Notes: generated from the letters alone by a model not told the origin. DNA of 64,000 bases from Chitinophagaceae bacterium (GCA_020847395.1 JADLCD010000071.1:1-64000), one strand, 5' to 3'. Positions 37,747-47,480 are shown, counted from the stretch's first letter. A program made the numbers and translations.

Positions 37747-37754
37747 TAATTTTG
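37747..37754 (+). promoter_or_regulatory. Possible -7 box of the AraC gene
   Basis: TAATTTTG fits the Bacteroidota TAnnTTTG box and ends 20 bp before the ATG at 37775. No TTG at the expected -33 spacing, so weak. Confidence 0.3.
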
Positions 37755-37774
37755 GTTTATCAAATTGATTTACC

Positions 37775-38677
37775 ATGGAAAAGATTACAAAGATTGATAC
37801 GGTAAACGCTTACAATAATCTGCGTGAAGTTGCCACAGAACATCCTTTGGTTTCGATTATCGATTTATCTAAAACCACGGCCCAGCCTTTCTTTGGCACT
37901 ACCATCAATTATGGCATTTTTGCGGTTTTTTTAAAAGAACAAAATTGTGGCGAATTGAGATATGGACGTGGCAGGTATGATTTTCAGGAAGGAACGCTGG
38001 TTTTTATTGCGCCCGGACAGGTGGTAAGCGTTTTGCCAAATGCAAATCCACCGGAACCTAAAGGATGGGCACTGCTCTTTGATGCCGAATTGATTAAAGG
38101 AACCAATTTGGGCAGAAATATAAAAGAGTATTCTTTTTTTTCATACGATGCCAATGAGGCGCTGCATCTTTCCGAAAAAGAACGACAAATCGTATTGGAT
38201 TGTTTTGAAAAAATTCAATACGAAATAGAACAGGCTATTGATAAACATAGCAAAATGCTGATTGCGTCAAACATAGAGCTGTTTCTCAATTATTGTATAC
38301 GTTTTTATGACCGCCAGTTTATCACAAGGGATAATTCAAACAAAGGCATTGTCGAAAAATTTGAAACATTACTGAACAAATACCTGGCTTCTGAAAAACT
38401 ACAGGATATGGGTCTTCCTTCCGTTTCTTATTGTGCAGAACAGCTCAACTTGTCAGCCAATTATTTCGGCGATTTGCTCAAGAAAGAAACCGGTGTTTCA
38501 CCCCATGAGTATATCCAATCAAAAGTGATTGATGTTGCCAAAGAGCGCATTTTCGATTTAGATAAATCTATTAGTGAAATTGCATACGAATTGGGGTTTA
38601 AATATCCTCAGCATTTTACCAGGTTATTCAGGCAAAAAACCGGCATGTCGCCGCTGGAGTATAGAAGTTTGAATTGA
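37775..38677 (+). CDS. AraC-family transcriptional regulator
   Basis: 300 residues. The N-terminal cupin-like sensor (ELRYGRGRYDFQEGTLVFIAP) is followed by the AraC double helix-turn-helix (LNLSANYFGDLLKKETGVSP; ISEIAYELGFKYPQHFTRLF). The sensor half resembles regulators of aldehyde reductase operons. It is divergent from the cupin/reductase operon with about 180 bp between, which is its likely target. Confidence 0.92.
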   Translation: MEKITKIDTVNAYNNLREVATEHPLVSIIDLSKTTAQPFFGTTINYGIFAVFLKEQNCGELRYGRGRYDFQEGTLVFIAPGQVVSVLPNANPPEPKGWALLFDAELIKGTNLGRNIKEYSFFSYDANEALHLSEKERQIVLDCFEKIQYEIEQAIDKHSKMLIASNIELFLNYCIRFYDRQFITRDNSNKGIVEKFETLLNKYLASEKLQDMGLPSVSYCAEQLNLSANYFGDLLKKETGVSPHEYIQSKVIDVAKERIFDLDKSISEIAYELGFKYPQHFTRLFRQKTGMSPLEYRSLN

Positions 38678-38878
38678 TAGTTGCAATATTTTTCTGTTGA
38701 TTTATTGCTGCGGTAGTATGCCGCTAAATTATTTTTGTAAACTTAGTAAAGAATATTTCCTATAAATCTTACAAATCAACTCCAAAATAATACAACAACC
38801 GGCAGAATAAATAGATGCAACTCAACCTAATATTTTACATTACAAACAACAGAAGCCATCAAAGCAAAAGATAAAAAA

Positions 38879-39283
38879 ATGAAACATATCCCCATTAACA
38901 GGAAAAATAATTTCCGTTTACTATTAATTTTTTTAAGTATCATGCTAAGTACCGCAAGTGTATCAGCCCAATCATCCAGCAATTACATGCGTATCGCAAA
39001 AATAGTGGTGGACAGCGCCCAATTAGAAAATTATACAATTGCATTAAAAGAACAAATGAAAACCGCCCTGAAATTAGAGGAGGGAGTACTGGCATATTCT
39101 GCAGTGCAGGATAAAAATAATCCTACGCATATTACCATTTTAGAAACCTACGCAAGCTTAGCGGCATACCAAAAACATACACAGGCACCACATTTCAAAA
39201 AATACAAATCTACGGTGGAGAATATGGTAAAATCATTGGAGTTGACAGAGGTGGAACCAATAGCAATATCAGCAAAAAAGTAA
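38879..39283 (+). CDS. Exported antibiotic-biosynthesis-monooxygenase (ABM) domain protein
   Basis: 134 residues: a signal peptide (LLIFLSIMLSTASVSAQ) then one ABM ferredoxin-like fold (YMRIAKIVVDSAQLENYTIA, ITILETYASLAAYQKH). Relatives are quinol monooxygenases, though most are cytoplasmic, so export is unusual. It follows the AraC gene by 200 bp and may belong to that regulon. Confidence 0.8.
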   Translation: MKHIPINRKNNFRLLLIFLSIMLSTASVSAQSSSNYMRIAKIVVDSAQLENYTIALKEQMKTALKLEEGVLAYSAVQDKNNPTHITILETYASLAAYQKHTQAPHFKKYKSTVENMVKSLELTEVEPIAISAKK

Positions 39284-39370
39284 CCCTTCATTTTCCTGGC
39301 TTAAACAATGGTGGGGACTTAAACGTAAATTTCGCAAATCAGATAGCATCAAGATTTGAATTGGATGAAT

Positions 39371-39394
39371 GTTGCGGCGGGAGAAGCAATCTTT
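39371..39394. repeat. Partial copy of the 20.4-kb palindromic element
   Basis: GTTGCGGCGGGAGAAGCAAT corresponds to 20513-20533 with two changes. The rest of 39284-39610 shows no gene. Confidence 0.55.
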
Positions 39395-39470
39395 CACAAG
39401 TTCAAAATATTTCATTTAAATTATTAACTGCGTTTAGTTCATGGCTTTTCACCTTATGCCGGTGTGTCAT

Positions 39471-39517
39471 AGCTGTAGGGGTTCCGAACCTTCCAAAGGT
39501 TCGGAACCCTGTGTGAA
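39471..39517. repeat. Hairpin repeat D, copy 2
   Basis: 47 bp nearly identical to 34483-34528, with a perfect GGTTCCGAACCTT/AAGGTTCGGAACC stem. Confidence 0.85.
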
Positions 39518-39610
39518 TGCTGCTGTGTCGTTTTTTATTTGTGTTTTTCAAATAGCCATTTCGGAATTTCGTCAATAAGTTTTATAAGTTTGAATTTTGT
39601 AATTTTATAA

Positions 39611-39688
39611 ATGATTAAAATTGAAACTTTAAACGATCTCTATAAAAATCATTGGCTGCCTGAAGGGCATACATTGAGCAATTGGTAA
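39611..39688 (+). pseudogene. 5' stump of an AraC-type regulator gene
   Basis: The 25 codons beginning MIKIETLNDLYKNHWLPEGH resemble the N-terminal ends of AraC regulators; a TAA at 39686-39688 ends the frame. Short, so identity is tentative. Confidence 0.4.
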
Positions 39689-39855
39689 ATGCAGGAATGC
39701 CAGGAACCAGCGCAGTTTTTTTCACTCATGCACTTAGTGAAGTAAGAAATGGATTGGTTGCTGATATTTATGATGATGTAAAAAAGCTCACAGGCAAATC
39801 GCCACGTATTTTAAGTGATTATGTGAGAGGTAATCAAAAGAAATTTACTGTTTAA
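39664..39855 (+). pseudogene. 3' remnant of an NmrA-like SDR oxidoreductase gene
   Basis: In another frame, 63 codons read YIEQLVNAGMPGTSAVFFTH and end LTGKSPRILSDYVRGNQKKF, typical of the C-terminus of NAD(P)-binding NmrA/azoreductase-like proteins. The nucleotide-binding N-terminus is gone. It overlaps the AraC stump at 39611, so a deletion seems to have fused the two. Confidence 0.65.
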
Positions 39856-39928
39856 AAACGTCCGCCAACAAAAGTATTACGTGTAGTTAACATAGCCTAA
39901 AGAAAAGATAAATACAGCATTACTCTGG

Positions 39929-40414
39929 TTAACCATTTTTAGATAATTGTAAAGGCATTTCAACTTTACAGAAAATACCATCGCTTTTCCTGTAAAAAGT
40001 TAATATGCCTGTAATGTCAGAAGCATTAATGATTCCGGTAAATGATGCAATGTTTTGAGGAAAACTGCTATCGTCCTGTTTAAAATATACAATCAGGCTG
40101 TTTCCACTTATAAAAAATGCTGACAATGCATAGGAATGCTGGCTTTGCTGGGATGCGGGTATGCAATTGCCTGTTACCACTTTTTCTTTCATGGTAGTGG
40201 TTATGGTAGCAGTCAACACTGTTTGATTAAGATTGTTTAGTTTAAGATCAAATGCAGTGTTACTGTATTCAACACTCCAGGTGCATAAGCCTTTAAAATT
40301 TACCGCATCGGAAATAGCCAGTGTGCTGGAAAAATTATTATCATGTGCAGCCATTTCTGTTTTTTGGCAAGCCATAAAAAATAATAAAGCAATTGCGAAG
40401 GAAAATAGTTTCAT
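39929..40414 (-). CDS. Hypothetical lipoprotein
   Basis: 161 residues; MKLFSFAIALLFFMAC has a lipobox with Cys16. Beta-rich, lipocalin-like, no family recognised. Last gene of a minus-strand run of four (42489 to 39929), 6 bp after the previous gene. Confidence 0.7.
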   Translation of the reverse strand: MKLFSFAIALLFFMACQKTEMAAHDNNFSSTLAISDAVNFKGLCTWSVEYSNTAFDLKLNNLNQTVLTATITTTMKEKVVTGNCIPASQQSQHSYALSAFFISGNSLIVYFKQDDSSFPQNIASFTGIINASDITGILTFYRKSDGIFCKVEMPLQLSKNG

Positions 40415-40420
40415 ACGTTT

Positions 40421-41332
40421 TTATTTACAATTATAAATAGCGGTAGCTTGCGAAGTCCCCCGTATAATGCCACCGCTTGTATTGGTATAACTTATTGCAG
40501 AAGGTAGTTTGGTAGTCGCATCGTACTGATATGTATAAGTGAGGTAATCGCCTTTGCTGTTTGTTCCCTGATTATGAAGAAACACTTTGAGTGGATTGTT
40601 TGCAGAGGGCATGTATAAATAGTAGGCAAAGTATCCGGCGGCAGTATATGCATTGGCGTTAGCTATGCGGTGAAGGTTAAATTCTGTTGCCAGGCTTTTG
40701 TAAAAATTAGGCTGGGTATCGTAGCCATCTATTTCAATGGCTGTATAAACAGCACGGGCGCCGTTCAATGTAGTGCGGGCAGATCCTTTTATAAAATTTT
40801 CTTTGGCATCATACAAATAGTCCACCGTGTCTTTGCTGTATGGTGCATCATTCATATCATAGGTTTGCACAATTGCCTGGATAATATTGTTTTTGGCGTT
40901 ATATACATAGTCTGTCTCATAGTCTCTATGTGCTTTTGTTTTTTCCAGCGAGTGTTGTGGATAGCCTGCTGCATTATAATTTGAATATGTAGTTATAGCG
41001 CTGTATTGATTGTTAGCAGCACTTCCGGCGCTGTCGTAGCTACGGGTAAGCCTGTTGTTGCCATCATACTCAAACAACGTGGTTGAAGGAGGCAAGGAAA
41101 TTCCATTGGTATATATTCTGGCTTTCAATAATTTTCCAGTACCTGCATATTCAAAAAAATAAGGATTTGCTGTTTCGGTAGCCATCCATTTTACAAGCTG
41201 GCAGGTATTTGTTGCGGGAGGAGTTACCGGAGGTGTACTATTGTTCTTTTTACAGGCGCTAAGCGCCAATAAAAAAAATAACGTGAAGCTAATGATTGTT
41301 TTCACGTATGCTGTTTTGAAGAGAATATTCAT
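40421..41332 (-). CDS. Hypothetical lipoprotein with RHS-like strands
   Basis: 303 residues. Lipobox LSAC after a hydrophobic stretch, then a KKNNSTPPVTPP linker. The body has YD-like repeated strands (FEYDGNNRLTRSYD, YLYDAKENFI, YTYQYDATTKLPSAI) as in DUF4595 or RHS-related surface lipoproteins. Function unknown. Spaced 11 bp from the 41344 gene. Confidence 0.75.
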   Translation of the reverse strand: MNILFKTAYVKTIISFTLFFLLALSACKKNNSTPPVTPPATNTCQLVKWMATETANPYFFEYAGTGKLLKARIYTNGISLPPSTTLFEYDGNNRLTRSYDSAGSAANNQYSAITTYSNYNAAGYPQHSLEKTKAHRDYETDYVYNAKNNIIQAIVQTYDMNDAPYSKDTVDYLYDAKENFIKGSARTTLNGARAVYTAIEIDGYDTQPNFYKSLATEFNLHRIANANAYTAAGYFAYYLYMPSANNPLKVFLHNQGTNSKGDYLTYTYQYDATTKLPSAISYTNTSGGIIRGTSQATAIYNCK

Positions 41333-41343
41333 ATTGTTCCACT

Positions 41344-41760
41344 TTAAAGTTTTTTATTTATATCGTCTGTTTCGTTACACAATGCCTCTTTATAATTTCG
41401 TATCAATTCATCATCTATGGTAGCCGATGTTCCGTCAGGCACTTTTACTGTTACCCCTTTACCGAGTGCGATAGTGTTGATGTAGTATTCCATTCTCACT
41501 TCGGTTGCCATCATATCAATATACAAGCCTATCTTGCTATTATCAAGAGTGCCATTTAGATAGGCAGCTTCATTGTTCTTTAGAAAGTTTTTCGCTTTAG
41601 TATAAGCGCTTTGTACTTTTTCTGCGGAATAACAGCGCACTTCATTCGCCGATTCGCTGTTTTTCTTTTTGCAGTAATAATTGGGGCATACTGCAACCCA
41701 CATAATTATACCCCATAACCCTTTATGCAGGTGTATAAACTTGGATGCTCTAATTATCAT
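41344..41760 (-). CDS. Hypothetical small protein of the lipoprotein cluster
   Basis: 138 residues; the start is uncertain. A hydrophobic segment with cysteines (IIMWVAVCPNYYCKKK) sits near residues 18-32, perhaps a poor lipobox. The rest is helical and acidic. Located between two lipoprotein genes, 63 bp from the 41824 gene and 11 bp from 41332. Confidence 0.6.
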   Translation of the reverse strand: MIIRASKFIHLHKGLWGIIMWVAVCPNYYCKKKNSESANEVRCYSAEKVQSAYTKAKNFLKNNEAAYLNGTLDNSKIGLYIDMMATEVRMEYYINTIALGKGVTVKVPDGTSATIDDELIRNYKEALCNETDDINKKL

Positions 41761-41823
41761 AATGTTTTTTTAAGGTGAATGATATGATACCGGTCAGGCA
41801 GACATTTTTCGTACACCCCGTTA

Positions 41824-42489
41824 TTAATAATTGTATTGAAAATTATAAGCGGTCTCATCAAAAGTCCAGGCTGTTTTTCCGTCAACTATAATCAAAAATG
41901 AAAAGTTGATTTTGTTGGTGGTATTGAATATTTTATTTTTTACGGGTGGTCTGTTGTAGTCAATCGGAACAGGCCTTGGATATCCAACACCGGCAGCGGT
42001 TTCTGAAAAAACCAATTGATAGGGATTAGCGCTCATAGTGTTTTCCTTCCATATATGCCCAATTACATCTGCCGGGGGATCGGGTATTTTTTTAAAAGCT
42101 CTGTCAAACAAAAAGTTGTCGGGCAAAGGCTGTGTAACTTTTGTAAAAAGAGAATCGCCCTGTAATACTGCCGCCCACTTATTTTGAGCACCGGTAGCAA
42201 ATCTGAAGCGTGTAGTATCTCCATTTACTGACCAATAGCCTTTAAGTGTAAAGCCCGCGCTGTAAAAGGTAAAAGCTGAGTCGGTACCGAAAGCAATGGC
42301 ATATCCCCTGTAGCCAGAAATATTACCGTATGTTTCTTCTCCTTTATTACGGTACAAACCATACCATTCGGTATTTATAAGAGCTGCCCTGTTTTTTTCT
42401 GTGAGTGCTTGTAAGGGATCAATGCTGTTTTCTTTTTTGCAAGCCATGCTAAAAAGGAACATCGATAGGAATACTGCTTGTCGTTTCAT
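41824..42489 (-). CDS. Hypothetical lipoprotein
   Basis: 221 residues. MKRQAVFLSMFLFSMAC gives a lipobox at Cys17. Lipocalin-like (WYGLYRNKGEETYGN, YWSVNGDTTRFRF). First gene of the minus-strand cluster, divergent from the LytTR regulator at 42611 across about 120 bp, so possibly controlled by it. Confidence 0.75.
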   Translation of the reverse strand: MKRQAVFLSMFLFSMACKKENSIDPLQALTEKNRAALINTEWYGLYRNKGEETYGNISGYRGYAIAFGTDSAFTFYSAGFTLKGYWSVNGDTTRFRFATGAQNKWAAVLQGDSLFTKVTQPLPDNFLFDRAFKKIPDPPADVIGHIWKENTMSANPYQLVFSETAAGVGYPRPVPIDYNRPPVKNKIFNTTNKINFSFLIIVDGKTAWTFDETAYNFQYNY

Positions 42490-42610
42490 AGCTGTATGTA
42501 TTTATAACAAACCTACCTACGCCGGCAGGCAATACAAATGGCAAAACGACGAAACGGTTTTTAAATCGGCGAAAATGCAAGGGCAGCCAAAATCACTATA
42601 TTTGTTATAT

Positions 42611-43348
42611 ATGCCGCCAACAAAATTCCCTCCGGGTACTACTGAGAATATTTATAGCTGTTTTGTTGTTGACGATGAGGAAATAGACAGGCTGAGTACC
42701 CTATCGTTTTGCCGGCGCTACCCTTTTTTGCAGGTAACAGGTGTATATGCATCGGGGCTTGCAGCACTGGAGGCAGCCCGCATTCATCCCCCTGACGTAT
42801 TATTGTTGGATATTGATATGGAAGATATATCCGGGCTGGAACTTCGGGAGCGCTTACTCACTGTTCCTGCTTGCATTTTTATTACCGCTTATCCTGATTA
42901 TGCGGTTGAAAGTTTTGAAAAGGCTGCGCTTGATTTTCTTGTAAAACCTATTTCAGCAGATCGTTTTGCTCAAACAATGGAAAGATTAGCACAGTACCTT
43001 GTTCTTCATTATAAAGCCAGGCTGCTGGATTATACGCTGGGTGGGGATGCTGTTTTTATTAAAGAGGGGCATCACCAGGTTAAGATTTTGCTTCATGAAA
43101 TATTATACCTTGAAGCATTGAAAGACTATACCGGCATTGTAACTGCCACTAAAAAATATTGCGTTTTGTCTACACTAACCGGTTTACTGGAGCAGGAGGT
43201 TTTTTCCATGTTTGTACGCATTCATAGAAGCTATGCGGTACAAAAAAACTATATCACTAAAATTACTCCCAAAGAGATTTTTGTAAATGATATTGTTCTG
43301 CCTGTTGGAGGTGTTTACAAAGCATCGTTGAATTTTATTCATTCCTAA
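42611..43348 (+). CDS. LytTR-family response regulator
   Basis: 245 residues from the ATG at 42611; earlier in-frame starts overlap the divergent lipoprotein gene. Receiver domain with D67 in LLLDIDMED as phosphorylation site, FITAYPDYAV and FLVKPI; then a LytTR DNA-binding domain (FIKEGHHQVKILLHEILYLEA, FVRIHRSYAVQKNYI). It lies 11 bp before the histidine kinase. Its likely targets include the divergent lipoproteins. Confidence 0.92.
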   Translation: MPPTKFPPGTTENIYSCFVVDDEEIDRLSTLSFCRRYPFLQVTGVYASGLAALEAARIHPPDVLLLDIDMEDISGLELRERLLTVPACIFITAYPDYAVESFEKAALDFLVKPISADRFAQTMERLAQYLVLHYKARLLDYTLGGDAVFIKEGHHQVKILLHEILYLEALKDYTGIVTATKKYCVLSTLTGLLEQEVFSMFVRIHRSYAVQKNYITKITPKEIFVNDIVLPVGGVYKASLNFIHS

Positions 43349-43359
43349 AAAAGCGAACC

Positions 43360-45378
43360 ATGCGGTTCTGTTTTATTATTGTTCTATCGCTGATGTATAT
43401 CGTTGCGCAATCTCAGAAGCAGGGGCGTTTATTGATGGATTCACTTCTTAAAGCGCTTCCATTAGAAACCAATGATACAGTAAAGGCAAGAATTTATAAC
43501 CATGTAGCAACGTATTATGTATATGTAAATACAGACACTGCTTTTTTGTATGCATCGAGCGGAATGCAATTGGTCCAAAAGATGAAATGGATGAAAGGAA
43601 TAAGTGCATTTCATGTATGTTTTGGCAACATCTTTTCAAGCATGGGATCGTTAGATTCCTGTATCTCCCGGTATCAGCAGGCACAGGATATTTCTATTGC
43701 CATAAACGACACTATAAACATGGCCATCAATTACAATAATCTTGGTGGAGTAGCCAATGCCAAAAGTGATTTTGTATCGGCTGCCCGGTATTTTACGGCT
43801 ACCCTTACATTAGGGCTGGCATCAAGAAACACTTACTCGATTAGCCTGGCCTGTGAAAACCTGTCGTTGGTTTATTTCAATCAAAAAGATTATCAAAAAT
43901 CCCTCACTTTCGCCCGCCAGGCGCTGGATGCTTGCGAAAAAGGAAAGCATACAGAGTTAAAACAAAGTGCGCTCAAGGCCATTGCCAATGCCTTTAGGGA
44001 AATGAAGCAATATGATTCTGCTTTTATATATTACCAGGAAGCTTTAAGGTTTTGCAGGCAAAACGATAATAAAATGGAGGAGGCAACTACGCTTGGTGCA
44101 TTAGCAGAGTATTACGCTAATCAACAAAAATATGACACAGCGTTGGAGTATGGTCTTGCGTCAAAAAAAATATGGGATGCTACAGGACCTTTGTTTGAAG
44201 ACGCTATTACCAATACCGGCTTTGTAGGCAGTAACTATTTGCAACTGGCTAAGCGTATAATAGATAGTGCCGAAGCTTCCAGGCAAACAATTGCCCCTTC
44301 TTTTCTGTTGAACAGAGCCCGTTATTTTTTATCGGAAGCTGTGAAAAATAATAAGCTGGCTGGCAACAAAGTGGCTGAATTAGAGTTTCAACGCAGCCTG
44401 GCGGAAGTGTATGCAATGACGGGAAATTATAAAGAGGCTTACCTGAACGTGATTCACTACCAGGATATAAAAGATTCAGTGTACTCGCAGGAAAATAAAA
44501 ACAAAATAGCTGCGGCCGTAGGCCAATTGGAAATTGATAAAAAGAACCAGGAAATCACCATTAATCAACTCACTATTGCTAATCAACACAGGCAACAAGC
44601 TTTTTTTGTTGTTGCTTTGATGCTGTTAGCGCTTGTTGGAGCGCTGTTTTACCGGCAAAGCATTCTTCGGAAAAAAACCAATACTGCTCTTGTGGCGCTT
44701 AACAATCAATTAGAGGAAGCCAATAGGCTTAAGTCAAGGTTTTTTGCCATACTAAGTCACGATTTCAGAGCGCCGGTTGCCAGCCTGATTAGTTTTCTCA
44801 GATTACAAAAAGAGGATCCCAACCTGATGACTGCGGAGCAAACACTTACCGGGAAGCAGAAAATTACTGCTGCATCAGAAGCATTATTAGGAAATATGGA
44901 AACCATGCTGCTATGGAGCAAAGGACAAATGGAAAATTTTACGCCGGTGATGAAGGCTGTGCCTGTAAAAGATTTGTTCGTTTATATTTCAGGTTTTTTT
45001 GCAAATTCACCAAACGTAAAATTTGCCTTTGCCGATACGGAAAACATAGAAATATATACTGATGAAAATTACCTGTGCACCATCATGCAAAACCTCACAG
45101 CCAATGCCATTAAAGCGCTTAATAACACACCCGATGCTTGTATTAAGTGGCAGGTAATCAGCAAAGATCAAATGGTAAATTTATCAATCAGCGATAATGG
45201 TCCGGGAATGAGCCAGGTAGAAATGAATGCTTTTTATTCGCATGAGCTCGTTGCGAACAAGAAATATGGGTTTGGTTTATACCTTGTACGCGAACTTGCC
45301 AGGACTATTAATTGTAGTATTTCGTGTCACTCCCTTCTTCAACAAGGCACTACTTTTGTACTTGCATTTCATAAATAA
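43360..45378 (+). CDS. TPR-containing sensor histidine kinase
   Basis: 672 residues. Signal sequence, then TPR repeats about 30-400 (SRYQQAQDISIAINDTINMA, YQKSLTFARQALDAC, AFIYYQEALRF) predicted outside, a membrane helix about 414-435, a short coil, and a HisKA domain with H467 in LSHDFRAP. The ATPase part has NLTANAIKAL, SDNGPGM and GFGLYLVREL. LytTR regulators are usually paired with other kinase types, so this pairing with a HisKA kinase bearing exported TPRs is of interest. 11 bp after the regulator. Confidence 0.92.
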   Translation: MRFCFIIVLSLMYIVAQSQKQGRLLMDSLLKALPLETNDTVKARIYNHVATYYVYVNTDTAFLYASSGMQLVQKMKWMKGISAFHVCFGNIFSSMGSLDSCISRYQQAQDISIAINDTINMAINYNNLGGVANAKSDFVSAARYFTATLTLGLASRNTYSISLACENLSLVYFNQKDYQKSLTFARQALDACEKGKHTELKQSALKAIANAFREMKQYDSAFIYYQEALRFCRQNDNKMEEATTLGALAEYYANQQKYDTALEYGLASKKIWDATGPLFEDAITNTGFVGSNYLQLAKRIIDSAEASRQTIAPSFLLNRARYFLSEAVKNNKLAGNKVAELEFQRSLAEVYAMTGNYKEAYLNVIHYQDIKDSVYSQENKNKIAAAVGQLEIDKKNQEITINQLTIANQHRQQAFFVVALMLLALVGALFYRQSILRKKTNTALVALNNQLEEANRLKSRFFAILSHDFRAPVASLISFLRLQKEDPNLMTAEQTLTGKQKITAASEALLGNMETMLLWSKGQMENFTPVMKAVPVKDLFVYISGFFANSPNVKFAFADTENIEIYTDENYLCTIMQNLTANAIKALNNTPDACIKWQVISKDQMVNLSISDNGPGMSQVEMNAFYSHELVANKKYGFGLYLVRELARTINCSISCHSLLQQGTTFVLAFHK

Positions 45379-45632
45379 CAAATTAAGAGTTTAAGTTGGA
45401 GCAGTAAAAAGGAAATGGGAAAGTTAATAGTATACCCGTTAATCCCGTTTAGCGCCATTGTGCATAACATCTTATTCATCGCGTTCTGTATTTTACACAG
45501 TTAGGTTGGATAATGATACACGATATTAAGCCACAAAAAAAATGACTTTGAATTTCCATATTAGTACGGGTTATGTTGCAGCTATATAAAAAATTAACCG
45601 GTATGCACAGGTGATCGTAGTCATTGTTTATT

Positions 45633-45646
45633 ATGATATCTATCAT
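45633..45646. promoter_or_regulatory. FNR-like palindrome upstream of the first MBL/rhodanese gene
   Basis: ATGATATCTATCAT is an inverted repeat with the core TGAT-N4-ATCA of Crp/FNR-family sites. It lies about 170 bp before the ATG at 45815. 45379-45814 otherwise contains no convincing gene. Confidence 0.4.
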
Positions 45647-45814
45647 TAGCCTGTGTAACCAAACATACATAAGCCGGGTATGAATTGCTGAATTTTGATG
45701 TAAAGAAATTTTATATGATAAATCAGAAATGCAATACAAGATGCCCCTGATTATTTTATAGGGACACAAAACGATTGATTTAAACAGTATGCTCAATTTT
45801 TAAAATCACTCATT

Positions 45815-47233
45815 ATGAAAATCGAACAAATTTATACGGGTTGCCTTGCAGAGGCGGCATATTATATTGAAAGTAAGGGTGAAGCGCTTATTATTGATCC
45901 ACTTAGGGAAACCGCACCTTATATTGCAAAAGCTAAAAAAGACAATGCTAAAATCAAATATATTCTTGAAACGCATTTTCATGCAGATTTTGTTAGCGGT
46001 CATGTAGAGCTTGCCGAAAAAACTGGTGCAACTATAGTATTTGGCCCAACTGCGGCTCCTGGATATAACGCTTATATTGCTAACGATGCGGAGGAATTGA
46101 AAATAGGAGATGTTACGATAAAGGTTTTACATACACCAGGCCATACGATGGAGTCTACCACCTATTTATTAAAAGATGAAAACGGAAAAGATATTGCCAT
46201 TTTCACCGGAGATACATTATTGATTGGCGATGTAGGCAGACCGGATCTTGTTCAAAAATTAAAAGCAGAAATTACGCCTGATTATTTAGCAGGATTATTG
46301 TTTGATTCTTTGAGAAATAAGATTATGCCTTTAGCTGATGATGTGATAGTATATCCGGGGCATGGCGCAGGCAGTGCCTGTGGTAAAAATATGAGCAAAG
46401 AAACTACCGACACATTGGGCAATCAGAAGAAATTGAATTACGCACTTCGCGCTGCTATGACAAAAGAAGAATTTATTAGGGAAGTTACAAACGGGCTGGT
46501 TGAACCACCACAGTACTTTCCTTATAATGTGTTGATGAATCTGAAAGGTGGAATACCCACTGTTGATGAGGTAATAAAAAGAGGCACTACACCGCTTAAG
46601 CCCGAAGATTTTCAATTGGTATGGGAAACAGAAGAAGCGCTGGTTATTGATACAAGAAGTAAAGATTTATTTCCTGCTGAATTTATTCCCGGCTCTATCT
46701 TTATTGGGCTTGATGATAATTTTGCTCCATGGGTAGGCGCTTTGGTCACAGACCTGAAACAGCCTGTTTTACTAATTACAGAGAAAGGAAGAGAAGAAGA
46801 AGCTGTTATCAGGCTGTCGAGAGTGGGTTATGATAATACGCTGGGATATCTTGAAGGAGGAATAGAAGCATGGAATAAAGCCGGCTTTGATACAGATACT
46901 ATTACTGAGATAAATGCAACAGACTTTGCAGAACTGTACACAAAAGATAAAACTTTACACTTGCTTGATGCCAGGAAGAAAAGCGAATTTGCCAGCCAGC
47001 ATATTAAAGACGCTCAAAACTTTCCGTTAGATTTTATTAACAGCAATATGGGCGTTCTGCAAAAAAAGAGTAAATATTTTATTCATTGTGCAGGAGGATA
47101 CCGATCTCTCATTACAGCCTCTATATTAAAATCAAGGGGCTATGATGTAGTTAATATAAAAGGCGGATTTAAAGCTTTAAGTGCAACAAATCTTGAGAAA
47201 ACGGCATATGCAATGCAGGAAACAATGCTTTAA
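45815..47233 (+). CDS. Metallo-beta-lactamase/rhodanese fusion (persulfide dioxygenase-like), copy 1
   Basis: 472 residues. The MBL domain (1-230) has the metal motif THFHADFVSGH, HTPGHT, GDTL and YPGHG, as in persulfide dioxygenases (ETHE1-like) that oxidise glutathione or bacillithiol persulfide to sulfite. Two rhodanese domains follow (about 255-350 and 365-460). The second has an active-site Cys in HCAGGYRS; the first lacks it (LITEKGREEE), so it is probably structural. A close paralogue is at 49417. A strong terminator follows at 47255. Confidence 0.9.
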   Translation: MKIEQIYTGCLAEAAYYIESKGEALIIDPLRETAPYIAKAKKDNAKIKYILETHFHADFVSGHVELAEKTGATIVFGPTAAPGYNAYIANDAEELKIGDVTIKVLHTPGHTMESTTYLLKDENGKDIAIFTGDTLLIGDVGRPDLVQKLKAEITPDYLAGLLFDSLRNKIMPLADDVIVYPGHGAGSACGKNMSKETTDTLGNQKKLNYALRAAMTKEEFIREVTNGLVEPPQYFPYNVLMNLKGGIPTVDEVIKRGTTPLKPEDFQLVWETEEALVIDTRSKDLFPAEFIPGSIFIGLDDNFAPWVGALVTDLKQPVLLITEKGREEEAVIRLSRVGYDNTLGYLEGGIEAWNKAGFDTDTITEINATDFAELYTKDKTLHLLDARKKSEFASQHIKDAQNFPLDFINSNMGVLQKKSKYFIHCAGGYRSLITASILKSRGYDVVNIKGGFKALSATNLEKTAYAMQETML

Positions 47234-47254
47234 TCGTTAACCGAAAGCATGTTT

Positions 47255-47288
47255 AGGCTGATTGTATTAATGCAATCAGCCTTTTTTT
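47255..47288 (+). terminator. Rho-independent terminator
   Basis: AGGCTGATTG (47255-47264) pairs exactly with CAATCAGCCT (47273-47282), followed by a T-run. Placed 20 bp after the MBL/rhodanese stop. Confidence 0.85.
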
Positions 47289-47480
47289 ACATTATTGTTT
47301 TCGGGTTATTAATTGTCAGGGATTGTGTTTGCGTTTTCCAACATAGAAAATTTTGACTAATTCGAAATACGCCTGTTTAATAAGATGGTTAAAGTTTATT
47401 TTATCTTCCGGGGTAACTATTATCACTTAAGTATAAATTTATTCAGGTTATTTTGCCTGTTTTAATATTAAACGTGTATA

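Noticed and set aside
42401-42610. N-terminal extension of the LytTR response regulator
   Set aside because: It overlaps the divergent lipoprotein gene and lacks receiver-domain similarity; the ATG at 42611 is better.
45476-45796. 106-codon minus-strand ORF
   Set aside because: Composition rich in Ile/Cys/His, no domain or signal, and it covers the upstream region with an FNR-like palindrome; judged non-coding.
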